64,000 nt of DNA from Burkholderiales bacterium. GTDB taxonomy: Bacteria; Pseudomonadota; Gammaproteobacteria; Burkholderiales; Nitrosomonadaceae. Shown here one piece after another: positions 1 to 8,554 of the stretch. The notes under the pieces were generated by a model. It saw only the letters and a list, made by a program, of their open reading frames with translations. It did not search any database and was not told the origin of the DNA. The translations under genes were made by a program, and so were the position numbers. The stretch lies in assembly GCA_024235795.1 (NCBI GenBank), contig JACKLR010000001.1, positions 1,364,001-1,428,000 of the forward strand, given 5' to 3'. Every line of letters starts with the position of its first letter. Position 1 is the first letter of the stretch.

Positions 1-202
1 ATTCATCTCTGGAGGAAACGCTGAAAAGATTATCATTTTCAGATGCTTGATTTCTTTGTCCTGTTCATACCGGACATGGCCGAGATTCCGTCGGGAGAAC
101 AACAACGAGAATCCCTTTCGGTACATCCGTAGACATCGCAGAACCGGACTTGGAACGCCAACTATTACCTCTCCCTTGGTTTACTTACTTTCTTATATCA
201 TA

Positions 203-232
203 TTGACGATTGACGTATTTCGTCAATATATG
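203..232 (+). promoter_or_regulatory. Promoter/operator of the higBA remnant
   Basis: A TTGACG box at 203-208 is followed 18 bases later by TATATG at 227-232, a plausible -35/-10 pair. Overlapping it is a palindrome with 7-base arms, ATTGACG-tattt-CGTCAAT (209-227). HigA-type antitoxins usually repress their own operon by binding such a palindrome over the promoter, so this is the likely HigA operator. The palindrome is seen directly; its role is inferred from its position 18 bases before the higB start. Confidence 0.6.
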
Positions 233-244
233 TTAGGGTTAAGG

Positions 245-518
245 ATGATAAAGAGCTTTAAATGCCGAAAAACCCAGCGTCTCTTTGACGGTCAGCATGT
301 TGCGGTGTTTTCCGGCTTTAAACGTCAAGCGGAAAAGCGTCTGAGAATACTGGATGCCGCCGACACACTTGAAGCTCTGGTTGCTGCCCAGTAATCGTTT
401 TGAACGCTTATCCGGCGATAGAGCAGGACAATGCAGTATTCGTATTAATCAACAATGGCGCGTATGTTTTACGTGGGATAAAGGCGCAATTGATGTGGAG
501 ATCGTGGATTATCACTGA
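245..518 (+). pseudogene. higB: HigB-type toxin (RelE superfamily), frameshifted
   Basis: The frame opened by ATG 245 reads MIKSFKCRKTQRLFDG and continues to LDAADTLEAL, the N-terminal half of a HigB/RelE-fold mRNA interferase. It then runs out of frame at about 377-381 and stops at 392. The +1 frame from 381 continues the family without a gap (LLPSNRFERLSGDRAG, then RINQQWRVCFTWDKGA and IVDYH) to TGA 516-518. One extra base or two missing bases near 380 therefore breaks the toxin. HigB cleaves mRNA on ribosomes when HigA is lost; this copy should be inactive unless ribosomes shift frame. The intact antitoxin gene starts 25 bases downstream. Confidence 0.85.
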
Positions 519-543
519 AACAGCATAGAAAAGGTAAAGAAAC

Positions 544-846
544 ATGGTTAGAGAAGCAATTCACCCCGGCGAGTTTCTCGCTGATGAATTAAAAGAAATT
601 GGTATGACGCGCACTGAACTTGCGCGTCAAATTGACGTGCCGCCAAACCGCATTTCGCAGATTATTCGCGGCAAGCGGGATTTGACAGCGGATACGGCCC
701 TGCGATTAGGGCGGTTCTTCGGCACCGGCCCGGAACTGTGGTTAAATCTGCAAAAAGCCTATGAGCTTGATAAAGCTAAAACCGCTCTTGGCAATCGAAT
801 TCGTAAAATCCATCCGTGGCAACCACAGGAAGCAGCGCGTATTTAA
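544..846 (+). CDS. higA: HigA-family antitoxin (XRE helix-turn-helix)
   Basis: A 100-residue protein opening with VREAIHPGEFLADELKE, the hallmark start of HigA/VapI antitoxins. An XRE-type helix-turn-helix (TRTELARQIDVPPNRISQII, about residues 21-40) is followed by the family segment FFGTGPELWLNLQKAYEL. Length is typical and the frame intact. HigA neutralises HigB and represses the operon, probably through the palindrome at 209-227. Its partner higB just upstream is frameshifted, so this is an orphan antitoxin that may survive as a plain regulator. A second, badly decayed copy of its C-terminal half lies near 2421-2500. Confidence 0.9.
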   Translation: MVREAIHPGEFLADELKEIGMTRTELARQIDVPPNRISQIIRGKRDLTADTALRLGRFFGTGPELWLNLQKAYELDKAKTALGNRIRKIHPWQPQEAARI

Positions 847-858
847 TATGTGTTTTTA

Positions 859-904
859 GGGGGAAAGCCTTCCCCCTGCTCCAGCCGCAGCTTTGCTGCG
901 TTTT
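859..904 (+). terminator. Two tandem hairpins after higA
   Basis: GGGGGAA-agcc-TTCCCCC (859-876) forms a 7-bp stem 12 bases after the higA stop. It is followed by CGCAGC-ttt-GCTGCG (886-900) and TTTTCC, which resembles an intrinsic terminator with a short T-run. Either or both could end higBA transcription. The stems are seen; the termination role is inferred. Confidence 0.45.
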
Positions 905-1140
905 CCAGCACCCCCATCTACGGGATTATCACCCCGTAACGCCCCATCTATTGTGAACCGATAAATCGATTCATTTTGTTTTTGCTTTCCCCCGCTGGGG
1001 ATCAATCAATCTAACCTGGAGCCTGTTTCCACCAAATCATCCCCCAATTTTCCGCGCGACGCTTGTGCAGACCGAGTAGTTCCTCCTGACTTGGCTCCAC
1101 CAAAGCCCGTGTTTTCTATCATTTTGGCGGGGAATTGCTG

Positions 1141-1371
1141 AATAATTTTGGCGGTGATCTGGAAGAATCGAAAGCGACGGCAAAAAAATTGCGGCTGTTA
1201 TCAATCACTGGCTGATTTTGCGGAAGAACTGACCGAAGACACTACGCAGATTCCTGAAAATCTTGCGTATTATATCGACTGCGAACGTATGAGCCGGGAT
1301 ATGGAACTCAGTGGTGATATCTCACCTTTGAAAAGGTCTTCGAAGAAATTCACATATTTTGGAGCCGTTAA
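1141..1371 (+). pseudogene. ArdA-type antirestriction protein, C-terminal relic
   Basis: Three frames must be joined to recover one protein: NNFGGDLEESKATAK (from about 1141), CGCYQSLADFAEELTED through IPENLAYYIDCERMSRDMEL to SGDI (about 1191-1322), and TFEKVFEEIHIFWSR with its stop at 1369-1371. This matches the C-terminal part of ArdA, an acidic DNA mimic carried by plasmids and integrative elements that blocks type I restriction enzymes. The conserved YYID..R..RD core and the HIFWSR end are both recognisable. With two frameshifts and no N-terminal half it cannot be functional. It marks past mobile DNA. Confidence 0.75.
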
Positions 1372-1533
1372 GACTGAGAGGGTGCTGCCAGCTTTAAGCT
1401 AGCAGCACTTTTTCCATTTTCCTAATTTTGGCCAATTGTTGCCATTATAATACTTGACCTCATGCATAGGAGGTCGCTTCTTTTTGTGAATGAAAGTGTA
1501 CGCCGGGCGCAAGGTAAAACCTGCGCCAGATTA

Positions 1534-1953
1534 TTATTGTACGGTAAGATTAAACACCGTCCTGCCACTTGCAACTATTGCAGAACGCAGATCAACAATG
1601 ACCGATAACAGATAATTACCCGGATTCCATGTGTTGCCGTTTATTGGTTCAATATCAAGTCGATACAGACCCTTGCCCAATTCCAAGAATCCGGTTGTCT
1701 CTAATAGAGAACCGCCTGGACCAACGATATGGGTTCCAAGTTCAAAATCCGATTCAGGTATGCCGGTAACACCTGCCCCTTCATAAGATACTGTTAAAAC
1801 AACAAATGAAATTCCATTTATATTAGGTCCCGTTGCTACAGCTTCAACATCAAGCTGGAAATCATTGAAATCAGCAGTTATTGCTGCATTAGCAGAAATA
1901 ACCGAGGCAAAGAAAAAGATTACCGTGAATATTGTTGTTCTCAAAAGAACCAT
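1534..1953 (-). CDS. Small secreted protein of unknown function
   Basis: A 139-residue protein with a clear Sec signal peptide (positively charged start, hydrophobic stretch to about residue 20, cleavage probably after ISANA). A strong ribosome site, AGGAGG, lies just before the ATG. The mature part is rich in V, G, T and N and looks like a beta-sandwich, with no cysteines and no motif I recognise. It lies alone on the minus strand between mobile-element relics, so it may have arrived with them. Function unknown. Confidence 0.65.
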   Translation of the reverse strand: MVLLRTTIFTVIFFFASVISANAAITADFNDFQLDVEAVATGPNINGISFVVLTVSYEGAGVTGIPESDFELGTHIVGPGGSLLETTGFLELGKGLYRLDIEPINGNTWNPGNYLLSVIVDLRSAIVASGRTVFNLTVQ

Positions 1954-2233
1954 GACAACACCTCCTAATGGGATAAAATAATTAAAAAAATTTGCTACGA
2001 ACCCAAACTTCTATTGTTAATAGTATCCATACAATGCATAAAAGGAGATGTGATAATTGTCACTCACGTCAAAGGAAAAAATGTTCAGTGCTGAATCGTT
2101 TGGTGTCAATCAATGTTCAATTTTGGCCAGTTTTATTGACAAATTAGTGTCATCTATTGCCATCGTTAGCTTGCAGACCATGCCCCTAAACAACAATAAT
2201 TTTTAGGCTGAGTTTTGGACTGGTAAACTTAGT

Positions 2234-2368
2234 ATGTGCTGTTTGATAGTTATTAAGAGCGTTGATATTTATCCGGTTGAAAATTTGCGTGAGCTGGCCG
2301 AAATGTTGGTTGATGAAAAATTGTACGGAAGGATTCCGAATAGCCCGCGATTTTATAACGACTACTAG
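2234..2368 (+). pseudogene. Second ArdA-like relic
   Basis: A 44-codon open frame reads VENLRELAEMLVDEKLYGRI and then PNSPRFYNDY before a TAG. The pattern of an acidic helix, then IP.S.RFYIDY, is typical of the C-terminal half of ArdA-family antirestriction proteins and parallels the relic at 1141-1371 (IPENLAYYID). It stops where the family would continue. The assignment is by eye and weaker than for the first relic. Confidence 0.45.
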
Positions 2369-2420
2369 GGGCTGTTCTCAATTAGTGAACGGTATCTGCT
2401 GACACCATTTCAGGAAGAAC

Positions 2421-2500
2421 AGTCCTTAGGTCATTGCCATGGTAACAACCCGGAATTGTGGTTAAACCAACCAAAAGCCTTGAACACGAACCAGGCTTTC
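2421..2500 (+). pseudogene. HigA-type antitoxin relic
   Basis: The frame through 2441 reads SLGHCHGNNPELWLNQPKAL, which matches LGRFFGTGPELWLNLQKAY of the intact HigA at 544-846. Only about 25 residues are recognisable, with no start and no helix-turn-helix. It lies just after the second ArdA-like relic, so the pair higA plus ardA appears twice within 2.5 kb. Confidence 0.6.
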
Positions 2501-2514
2501 AACTCCGGTAATGT

Positions 2515-3672
2515 TCAAGTGGATAGCGGCAACACTCCTTGCCGTAAAATTTCAGTTGTCTGTACGGAATCGATGGGAACGAGTGTACTGACCCGCACCC
2601 CAAGTAGTCGCAATTTTTTCTCAAGCGCTACGCGCCGCAAGCATTCTGTCGCTGCTTGGCGTATGGCAGCCGGATCGTTAGTATGGGTTGATAAGGTGAA
2701 ATCCCGCGTCACAGTCTGAAAATCCTCAAACCGCAATTTAATACCGACGGTGCGTCCGGCATAAGCTTTGCGCTGGAGATCTTCAGCTACGCGTATACAA
2801 AGGGCGGTAAAAGCTTTTGATAAGACTGGACGGTCATGACGAGGGTGAAGGTCTTGTTCAAAGGTGGTTTCCCGGCTGATGGATTTGGGTTCGGAATATG
2901 TTTTGACCGGGCGGTTATCGATACCGTGCGATACTTCCAGTAACCAAATGGAATAGCTGCGGCTAAAATGAGCTTGCAGGAATTCCGGCTCAGCCTGCGC
3001 AAGCGCGGCAATCGTCGTGATACCCAATGACGCAAGTTTTTTGGCGGCTTTGGGGCCGATACCGTTGATTTTACGAACGGATAACGGCCAGATTCTATCT
3101 GCAATATCGGACATGCCGATAATGGAGATACCGTCCGGTTTATCAAGATCGGAACAAATCTTTGCCAGCAGCTTGTTTGGCGCGATACCGATAGAGCAGG
3201 TCAGTCCGGTTGCCTCAAGCACTGCTTGCTTGATCTTTTTTGCGAGCATCAGACTGCCTTCCGGCAGTTCGCTAAGATCGATATATATCTCATCAATACC
3301 CGTATTCTCGATCTCTGTCGCAACCCGGGCGACAGCCGCTTTGAACAACCGCGAATAATGTCGGAAACGTTCAAAATCGGCAGGAAGCAAAATCGCATCC
3401 GGGGCGAGCTGCGCCGCTTTCATGACGCCCATACCGGAATGCACCCCCGATGCGCGGGCCTCGTAGGTTGCCGTCGTAATAACACCGCGTCCGGCATAGT
3501 CGCGCAATTTGTAAAAATGCCTACTTCCGTCAGTTTGTAGCGCGGGTTTGTGTTTGCTGCGCCCGCCGATCACAACCGGCAAGCCGGTTAATTCCGGATA
3601 GCGCAGAAGTTCTACCGAGGCATAGAAAGCATCCATATCAAGATGGGCGATACGTCGTGATATAGCGTTCAT
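2515..3672 (-). CDS. dinB: Y-family DNA polymerase IV (DinB)
   Basis: A 385-residue translesion polymerase. The catalytic start AHLDMDAFYASVE (D12 and D14) and the second acidic pair in GIDEIYIDLS (D127, E128) are intact. Two helix-hairpin-helix-like stretches (ATGLTCSIGIAPNKLLAKI and KINGIGPKAAKKLASLGI) lead into the little-finger domain. Compared with the E. coli protein there is about 20 extra residues at 41-61, between the palm start and the ITTATYEARASG segment. Pol IV copies past bulky lesions and is normally SOS-induced; I saw no clear LexA box upstream. It is downstream of mobile-element relics, so transfer is possible. Confidence 0.92.
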   Translation of the reverse strand: MNAISRRIAHLDMDAFYASVELLRYPELTGLPVVIGGRSKHKPALQTDGSRHFYKLRDYAGRGVITTATYEARASGVHSGMGVMKAAQLAPDAILLPADFERFRHYSRLFKAAVARVATEIENTGIDEIYIDLSELPEGSLMLAKKIKQAVLEATGLTCSIGIAPNKLLAKICSDLDKPDGISIIGMSDIADRIWPLSVRKINGIGPKAAKKLASLGITTIAALAQAEPEFLQAHFSRSYSIWLLEVSHGIDNRPVKTYSEPKSISRETTFEQDLHPRHDRPVLSKAFTALCIRVAEDLQRKAYAGRTVGIKLRFEDFQTVTRDFTLSTHTNDPAAIRQAATECLRRVALEKKLRLLGVRVSTLVPIDSVQTTEILRQGVLPLST

Positions 3673-4480
3673 TGTTTGTAGCGCACGTCAGGTATTATTC
3701 GAATCATTGCACGCCTAAGAATAACATCGTTACGTTTGTATCATTAAAAATGATTGTTAGCATATATGTAGCGAGTTGTAAAATATTCGACCAAGGTAGC
3801 ATAAAAGACGCACAGCGAAACGATAACGATTTGCATGAATTAACTGATAGCTAAGGGTCGTGCCCTCAGCGCCCTCATGAAAATAGACTAGACCGTGTTC
3901 CCGAGGCAAGCCCCCGAGAGCCACACTTTGCTCGTCGTATATTCATTCCGTTTGTCCTGCGCGTCTAATCCTTCGATGTAATGAATGGAAAACACGTCAT
4001 CAAATGCATATCAGGGTATAACGGTTGCAAGTATTAGAATCGGACCAGTGGAATCAAGTTGTGGTAATCAGTCTGTTTCAAACACAGAGTTGATGGAAAG
4101 GTTGTACTGGGTGTAAAGATAGATAAATCGCCACTTCGACGAGAAAAATACATTTATGTCAAAGTATTTATGCTCGATTCAAATTGCACTTTCCTGTTTC
4201 TTTCAACAATGTCAAATACTTGCGCTTATTTCAGGGACGACTGCTTTTAGTTATTACAGAGAAAAACAATACCCCTAAGTACAGTAGCTTTCAGAAAACA
4301 GACAAATCAGAATACTGAAACAGCGGAAATCCGTTGTTTTTAATTGAATATCTCCGTTTCAGTAATACCTGATGCCGAGACAAAAATTGAATGAATGAGG
4401 GCTATCGGCCAAGACTATAAAAATATGTAAATGGCCACCTTCCAGTATATCAACATAATAATCTATAAAAGGAATACATT
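3673..4480. other. 808-bp gap without a convincing gene
   Basis: No open frame here looks like a protein. The one structure is an inverted repeat, TACTGAAAC (4313-4321) and GTTTCAGTA (4356-4364), with a nested CGGA-aa-TCCG at 4324-4333, about 115 bases before the next gene. It could be a regulatory site or a decayed repeat. Otherwise I see nothing in this stretch. Confidence 0.5.
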
Positions 4481-5320
4481 ATGAACAGGATTATGCAAAA
4501 ACATAAGATTTTCCAGATATTGCTTGCTGGCCTGATTTTTATGGGCTGGAGCGCCAGCTCACAGGCAACTCACCCTACTATTACTGCAGAAGCGATTTGC
4601 GATGTTGGTTCCGGATTTGTGATTAACTACACGTCGACATCATGGCGGCCTACGGGAGGTCAGGATAGTGGGAATCCTCAAATCTACATTTTTGTCAACG
4701 GCGTATTAGCTGATTCTGGCAGTTACGACAGCTCCAATAATTATTCGTTTTCAGGCTCGGTGCCTGCACCGACTAATGCTGTTGGAGGCGATACAGTAAT
4801 AGTCTCAGCTTATGCAGCAGGAATTTGGAGCGATGGTTTCCCTGGGGGGCAATCTCGTTCTATCACTGTAACCCTGCCAGATGAGGTGTGCGTCCAACAA
4901 GCCAGTGGCAGGTTTACTGGTGGAGGCAATCTACATGTGGATGGCGTGCGTGTCACCGGCGGCCTCACGATTCACTGTGATCTGCTGCTTTCCAATAACC
5001 TGCAACTCAACTGGAATGGTAAGCATTTTCACATGACAGAGCATTTGACCACAATTCAGTGTTCCGATGATCCAGAGATAGATCAGGTTCCACCTAATGC
5101 ACCGCTTGATACTTTGATAGGTGTGGGTACTGGACGTTATCAGAATCAGGATGGTTATACAATCGAGTTCACTTTGGTTGATGCGGGCGAACCGGGGACA
5201 TTGGATGAAATAGCTATTCGTATCTATAACACAAGTACCGGTAAAATTGTCTTAAATGTACCTCGGCAACACATTGATGGTGGCAATCTGCAAGCACATT
5301 ACGACCAGCCTCATAAATAA
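4481..5320 (+). CDS. Secreted two-domain protein of unknown function
   Basis: 279 residues with a signal peptide (hydrophobic to about residue 28, cleavage near SSQA-THP). The first part (about 30-135) looks like an immunoglobulin-like or beta-sandwich domain. The second (about 142-275) starts ASGRFTGGGNLHVDGVRVTG and contains LQLNWNGKHFHM and LVDAGEPGTLDEIAIRI. I have seen this kind of module at the end of other secreted bacterial proteins, but I cannot name it with certainty. Cysteines occur in both parts. It is followed directly by a strong hairpin. Confidence 0.75.
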   Translation: MNRIMQKHKIFQILLAGLIFMGWSASSQATHPTITAEAICDVGSGFVINYTSTSWRPTGGQDSGNPQIYIFVNGVLADSGSYDSSNNYSFSGSVPAPTNAVGGDTVIVSAYAAGIWSDGFPGGQSRSITVTLPDEVCVQQASGRFTGGGNLHVDGVRVTGGLTIHCDLLLSNNLQLNWNGKHFHMTEHLTTIQCSDDPEIDQVPPNAPLDTLIGVGTGRYQNQDGYTIEFTLVDAGEPGTLDEIAIRIYNTSTGKIVLNVPRQHIDGGNLQAHYDQPHK

Positions 5321-5332
5321 CTGAGAATGAAT

Positions 5333-5368
5333 GTAACAGTGTCATGCCGAAAGGCATGACACTGTTAC
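5333..5368 (+). terminator. 16-bp perfect hairpin with GAAA loop
   Basis: GTAACAGTGTCATGCC, GAAA, then its exact reverse complement, 12 bases after the stop of the secreted-protein gene. A very stable stem closed by a GNRA tetraloop is typical of a transcript end. The downstream T-run is weak (taagatttt), so it may act more as an RNA-stabilising end than as a classic terminator. It could also serve argB arriving from the other side. Confidence 0.65.
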
Positions 5369-5526
5369 TAAGATTTTAAAATTCCCTGCGAAGTTAACCT
5401 ATGGCAGGATCAATTCACAATAACATTGATTGAGTACCCACTTTTGTACCCAATTGGCTTCCCAATCATAATCAGCGAGGCTTGAACGCTGACCTTTGGC
5501 TTCGCAATTATCCATAAGAATAACAG

Positions 5527-6414
5527 TTATTGATTCCTGATCAGCGTCCCCACGCCCTGATCGGTGAGAATTTCCAGCAATAGAGCATGTTCCACGCGCC
5601 CGTCTATGATATGGCAGGACTTCACACCTTTTTTGACCGCATCGAGCGCCGAACCGATTTTGGGCAGCATGCCACCGGAAATAGTGCCATCGACAAATAA
5701 TTCGTCCACTCTTTGCGCTGACAGCCCTGTCAGCAATTGTCCATTTTTATCCAACACACCGGGGGTATTGGTCAGCAGAATCAGTTTCTCGGCACGCAGT
5801 ATTTCGGCCAGCTTGCCTGCAACCAGATCGGCGTTTATGTTATAAGATTCACCATTCTCACCCACACCGATTGGCGCTATTACTGGAATAAAATCCTGGC
5901 TGTCGAGCAACGCGATGAGTGACGGATCGACAGATTCGATTTCTCCAACCTGGCCGATACTGATCCATTCACCGATTTTTTCACGGTCCTTGACCAGCAT
6001 CTTTTTCGCGCGAATAAAAGCACCGTCTTTTCCCGTCAAACCAACGGCCTTGCCGCCATGACGGTTGATCAGGTTGACAATGTCCTTATTGACTGAACCG
6101 CCAAGTACCATTTCCACGACATCCATCGTTTCTGCATCGGTGACGCGCATGCCCTGGATAAATTCACCCTGCTTGCCAACACGTTTAAGCATTTGATCAA
6201 TCTGCGGCCCCCCGCCGTGAATAATCACCGGATTCATGCCGACCAGCTTGAGCAGCACGACGTCACGCGCAAAACCCTGTTTAAGATTTTCCTCGACCAT
6301 GGCATTGCCGCCATATTTAATGACGATGGTTTTCCCATGGAAACGCTGGATATAGGGCAGCGCTTCGGCCAGAATTTTGGCCTTATCTTTTGCGGTGGAT
6401 TGCGAAATTGACAT
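5527..6414 (-). CDS. argB: Acetylglutamate kinase
   Basis: 295 residues, the usual length. The enzyme phosphorylates N-acetylglutamate in the second step of arginine synthesis. The amino-acid-kinase signatures are visible: IVIKYGGNAM (nucleotide binding, about 31-40), VIIHGGGPQI (about 64-73), NRHGGKAVGLTGKDGAF and ISGGMLPKIGSALDAV near the C-terminus. The N-terminal extension of about 25 residues (AKILAEALPYIQRFHGK) is the helix found in arginine-inhibited hexameric ArgB enzymes, which suggests feedback control. It lies 60 bases behind pilI on the same strand. Confidence 0.96.
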   Translation of the reverse strand: MSISQSTAKDKAKILAEALPYIQRFHGKTIVIKYGGNAMVEENLKQGFARDVVLLKLVGMNPVIIHGGGPQIDQMLKRVGKQGEFIQGMRVTDAETMDVVEMVLGGSVNKDIVNLINRHGGKAVGLTGKDGAFIRAKKMLVKDREKIGEWISIGQVGEIESVDPSLIALLDSQDFIPVIAPIGVGENGESYNINADLVAGKLAEILRAEKLILLTNTPGVLDKNGQLLTGLSAQRVDELFVDGTISGGMLPKIGSALDAVKKGVKSCHIIDGRVEHALLLEILTDQGVGTLIRNQ

Positions 6415-6473
6415 GATTTGCTCTAAAACGTATGAATGAAAGACTTAGAATTGCAGCAATTGACGGAAACGGA

Positions 6474-6983
6474 TCAGCAGGCAATCTGCAGAAAATTCTT
6501 TTCCCTGGTAATCGTTAGCAGATCGAGTTCATACCAGGGTCTGCCCTCTCTATCCCGGTATATCTGCTTCACACCGCTGCGTAATTCCACACCCGGTGTC
6601 TGATCCCGCTCGAATTCGGACAAATTTCTGATGCCCAGTAAATTAGGTACGATAAATCCGCTGTTAATTTTGTAGCTTGATGAAACCAGCAGGATACGCG
6701 ATTTCAAACCGAATGGCTCCGGTTTACCGCTCAGATACACGCCCAGGTCTGTGATGCCATAAAGTGTGCCATGCACATTAATAATGCCCAGAAACCAGGG
6801 ATGCGTTAGCGGTACAGGCACAATTTCCGGCACCTGAATGACTTCATTGATCTCTTTCATATGCACCAGATAACGATCATCGCCAATCAGCAAACCCAGA
6901 ACAGTGGCAGACATGGGGCTCATTCCGACCGTGGCGGCATTCTCGCTGTCCTGATCACCCAACTGATTTTCTTTGATATCCAT
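6474..6983 (-). CDS. pilI: CheW-like adaptor of the type IV pilus chemosensory system
   Basis: 169 residues with one CheW domain from about residue 28 (TVLGLLIGDDRYLVHMKEIN) through HPWFLGIINVHGTLYGITDL. The first 27 residues are hydrophilic. PilI couples the PilJ receptor to the PilL/ChpA kinase that controls twitching. It lies 8 bases after pilH, as in Pil-Chp operons. pilG, pilJ and the kinase are not in the window, so this part may be split from the rest. Confidence 0.85.
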   Translation of the reverse strand: MDIKENQLGDQDSENAATVGMSPMSATVLGLLIGDDRYLVHMKEINEVIQVPEIVPVPLTHPWFLGIINVHGTLYGITDLGVYLSGKPEPFGLKSRILLVSSSYKINSGFIVPNLLGIRNLSEFERDQTPGVELRSGVKQIYRDREGRPWYELDLLTITREKNFLQIAC

Positions 6984-6991
6984 TGTGTTAC

Positions 6992-7357
6992 CTAGTTTAG
7001 CCTAGAAATTTTTTGCAGCAATTCTTCCGCCACAATCGGTTTGGCAAGATAATCTCTGGCGCCCTGACGCAAACCCCAGATCTTATCGATTTCATGTCCT
7101 TTGGTACTGCAAATGATAATCGGAATATTCTCTAACGACTGATCTTTGGCAAATGCCCGCGTCGCCTGAAAACCATTGACGCCCGGCATGACGACATCCA
7201 TCAACACAAGATCCGGTTTCTCTTCTTTCGCCTTGGCAATTGCCTGCTCACCATTTTCAGCCATGATCACTTCATAACCGTTTCTGGTCAAAATGGAAGA
7301 CAATATATGGCGCTCGGTTGGAGAATCATCCACGATCAAAATTTTTTTAATTGCCAT
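6992..7357 (-). CDS. pilH: Twitching motility response regulator
   Basis: A stand-alone receiver domain of 121 residues. The acidic pocket (D10, D11), phosphoacceptor D54 in VLMDVVMPG, the switch residue in ICSTKG (S84/T85) and K107 in YLAKP are all present. Single-domain CheY-like regulators next to pilI are PilH, which influences pilus retraction. PilG is closely similar, but the order pilH-pilI and the PTERHILSSIL and TRAFAKD segments favour PilH. Confidence 0.85.
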   Translation of the reverse strand: MAIKKILIVDDSPTERHILSSILTRNGYEVIMAENGEQAIAKAKEEKPDLVLMDVVMPGVNGFQATRAFAKDQSLENIPIIICSTKGHEIDKIWGLRQGARDYLAKPIVAEELLQKISRLN

Positions 7358-7402
7358 GTCTTGCTTATCACTCTTTCAACCTGTCTCAGTCTAAACCCAG
7401 AT

Positions 7403-8539
7403 TCATATAAAACGCAACACACTTTGCGGATTCTGCCATTTGATCTTACGATAAACCCGACAGACCGGATAAAGCATTAGCAGGGCCAGAAACGCCATAA
7501 GATAAGCCATTTCCAAATCGCCACGATCAAAAACCAGCCTCAACAGCGCCAGTACGCCGAAATGAGCGAGATAAAAGAACAGTGCGGTTTGCCCAAATAC
7601 CAGCACTGGTCCGTTGTGGCGAACACCCGCAACTGATTCAAGTTGTATTAAAACAGTCAGTATAATCGCCATCAACCCCAGTTCCAAGAGGGTATAAGAC
7701 AGGCTTGGCGGATATTTACTGACATGCAGCCATTGCACGATCGAATTTCCTTCGAGCAACATAAACATGTTGCCATAATCATTCAAACCGCGAATCAGAA
7801 TAAACGCCACCAAAGCAACCATCCCACTGACCAGGAGCAATCGTTTAACGGGCAACGCATTAAGCGGCTTTGACATCAGCCACTTACCAAACACCCAACC
7901 CAGCATCATCATCGCCAGCCAGGGTATAGCGGGATACAAAACCGTATAGGTTTCTGTAAATACGGGCGCGAATGTCAGCGCAAGCCAAATTGGAACATCG
8001 CCACCGGGCTTCCATAACACGACCAGCAGCAATTCACCGCCGATCAATACAACCATCGCCACAATCAAAACAATCCGCATCCCGAGGCGTTGCAGCCAAA
8101 CCATCAACATCATACCGACACCGATGGCATACAATACCTGCAATACCGGCTTTCCGGAAGCCAGCGAAAATACACAGATATCCAGTAAAGCGATGAAAAC
8201 ACCACGCATCCATAGTTCTCGGTCAATAATTGACTGCGACATGCCCTGCTGCAAACGCTGCGCATTACTGATGGCGATGGAAGTCCCTGTCAGAAAGATA
8301 AAAGTAGGGGCACAGATATGCGTAACCCAACGGGTCATAAACTGATCGCTGGCAAAAACACTGCCGCTTTCATAAAGCAGAACAGAATCTGCGAAAATCC
8401 GGTCCCCATTAAAAAACCCGGAAGCATGATCCAATGCCATCAATATCATGACAATACCGCGCATCCAGTCAATGGCGGCTATTCGGTTCTGGTTTTTATC
8501 AAAAAATCCGGTAGTCACGTGTCTGTAAGTGTTCAACAC
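7403..8539 (-). CDS. DUF1624 / HGSNAT-like multipass membrane protein
   Basis: 378 residues with about ten hydrophobic segments. It opens with RIAAIDWMRGIVMILMALDH, the signature start of DUF1624 and heparan-alpha-glucosaminide N-acetyltransferase-like proteins, with the conserved DH and a THICAPTFIFLTGTS segment following. The family is thought to move acyl groups across the inner membrane to sugars. The exact substrate is unknown. It stands alone; its 5' end faces the MITE-like repeat and proB. Confidence 0.85.
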   Translation of the reverse strand: MLNTYRHVTTGFFDKNQNRIAAIDWMRGIVMILMALDHASGFFNGDRIFADSVLLYESGSVFASDQFMTRWVTHICAPTFIFLTGTSIAISNAQRLQQGMSQSIIDRELWMRGVFIALLDICVFSLASGKPVLQVLYAIGVGMMLMVWLQRLGMRIVLIVAMVVLIGGELLLVVLWKPGGDVPIWLALTFAPVFTETYTVLYPAIPWLAMMMLGWVFGKWLMSKPLNALPVKRLLLVSGMVALVAFILIRGLNDYGNMFMLLEGNSIVQWLHVSKYPPSLSYTLLELGLMAIILTVLIQLESVAGVRHNGPVLVFGQTALFFYLAHFGVLALLRLVFDRGDLEMAYLMAFLALLMLYPVCRVYRKIKWQNPQSVLRFI

Positions 8540-8554
8540 AAATTCAGGTACAAT

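Noticed and set aside
1..50. Possible C-terminal end of a gene (reading SSLEETLKRLSFSDA, stop at 48-50)
   Set aside because: Only 15 codons are visible; this cannot be told from chance without the sequence to the left.
3672..3854. A 60-codon plus-strand frame next to dinB
   Set aside because: No ribosome site, no family pattern, and it starts on the last base of the dinB start region; it looks like a chance frame.
5400..5480. Direct repeat GTACCC around TACCCACTTTTGTACCC as a possible attachment site
   Set aside because: No integrase or tRNA is near, and the repeat is only 6 bases.
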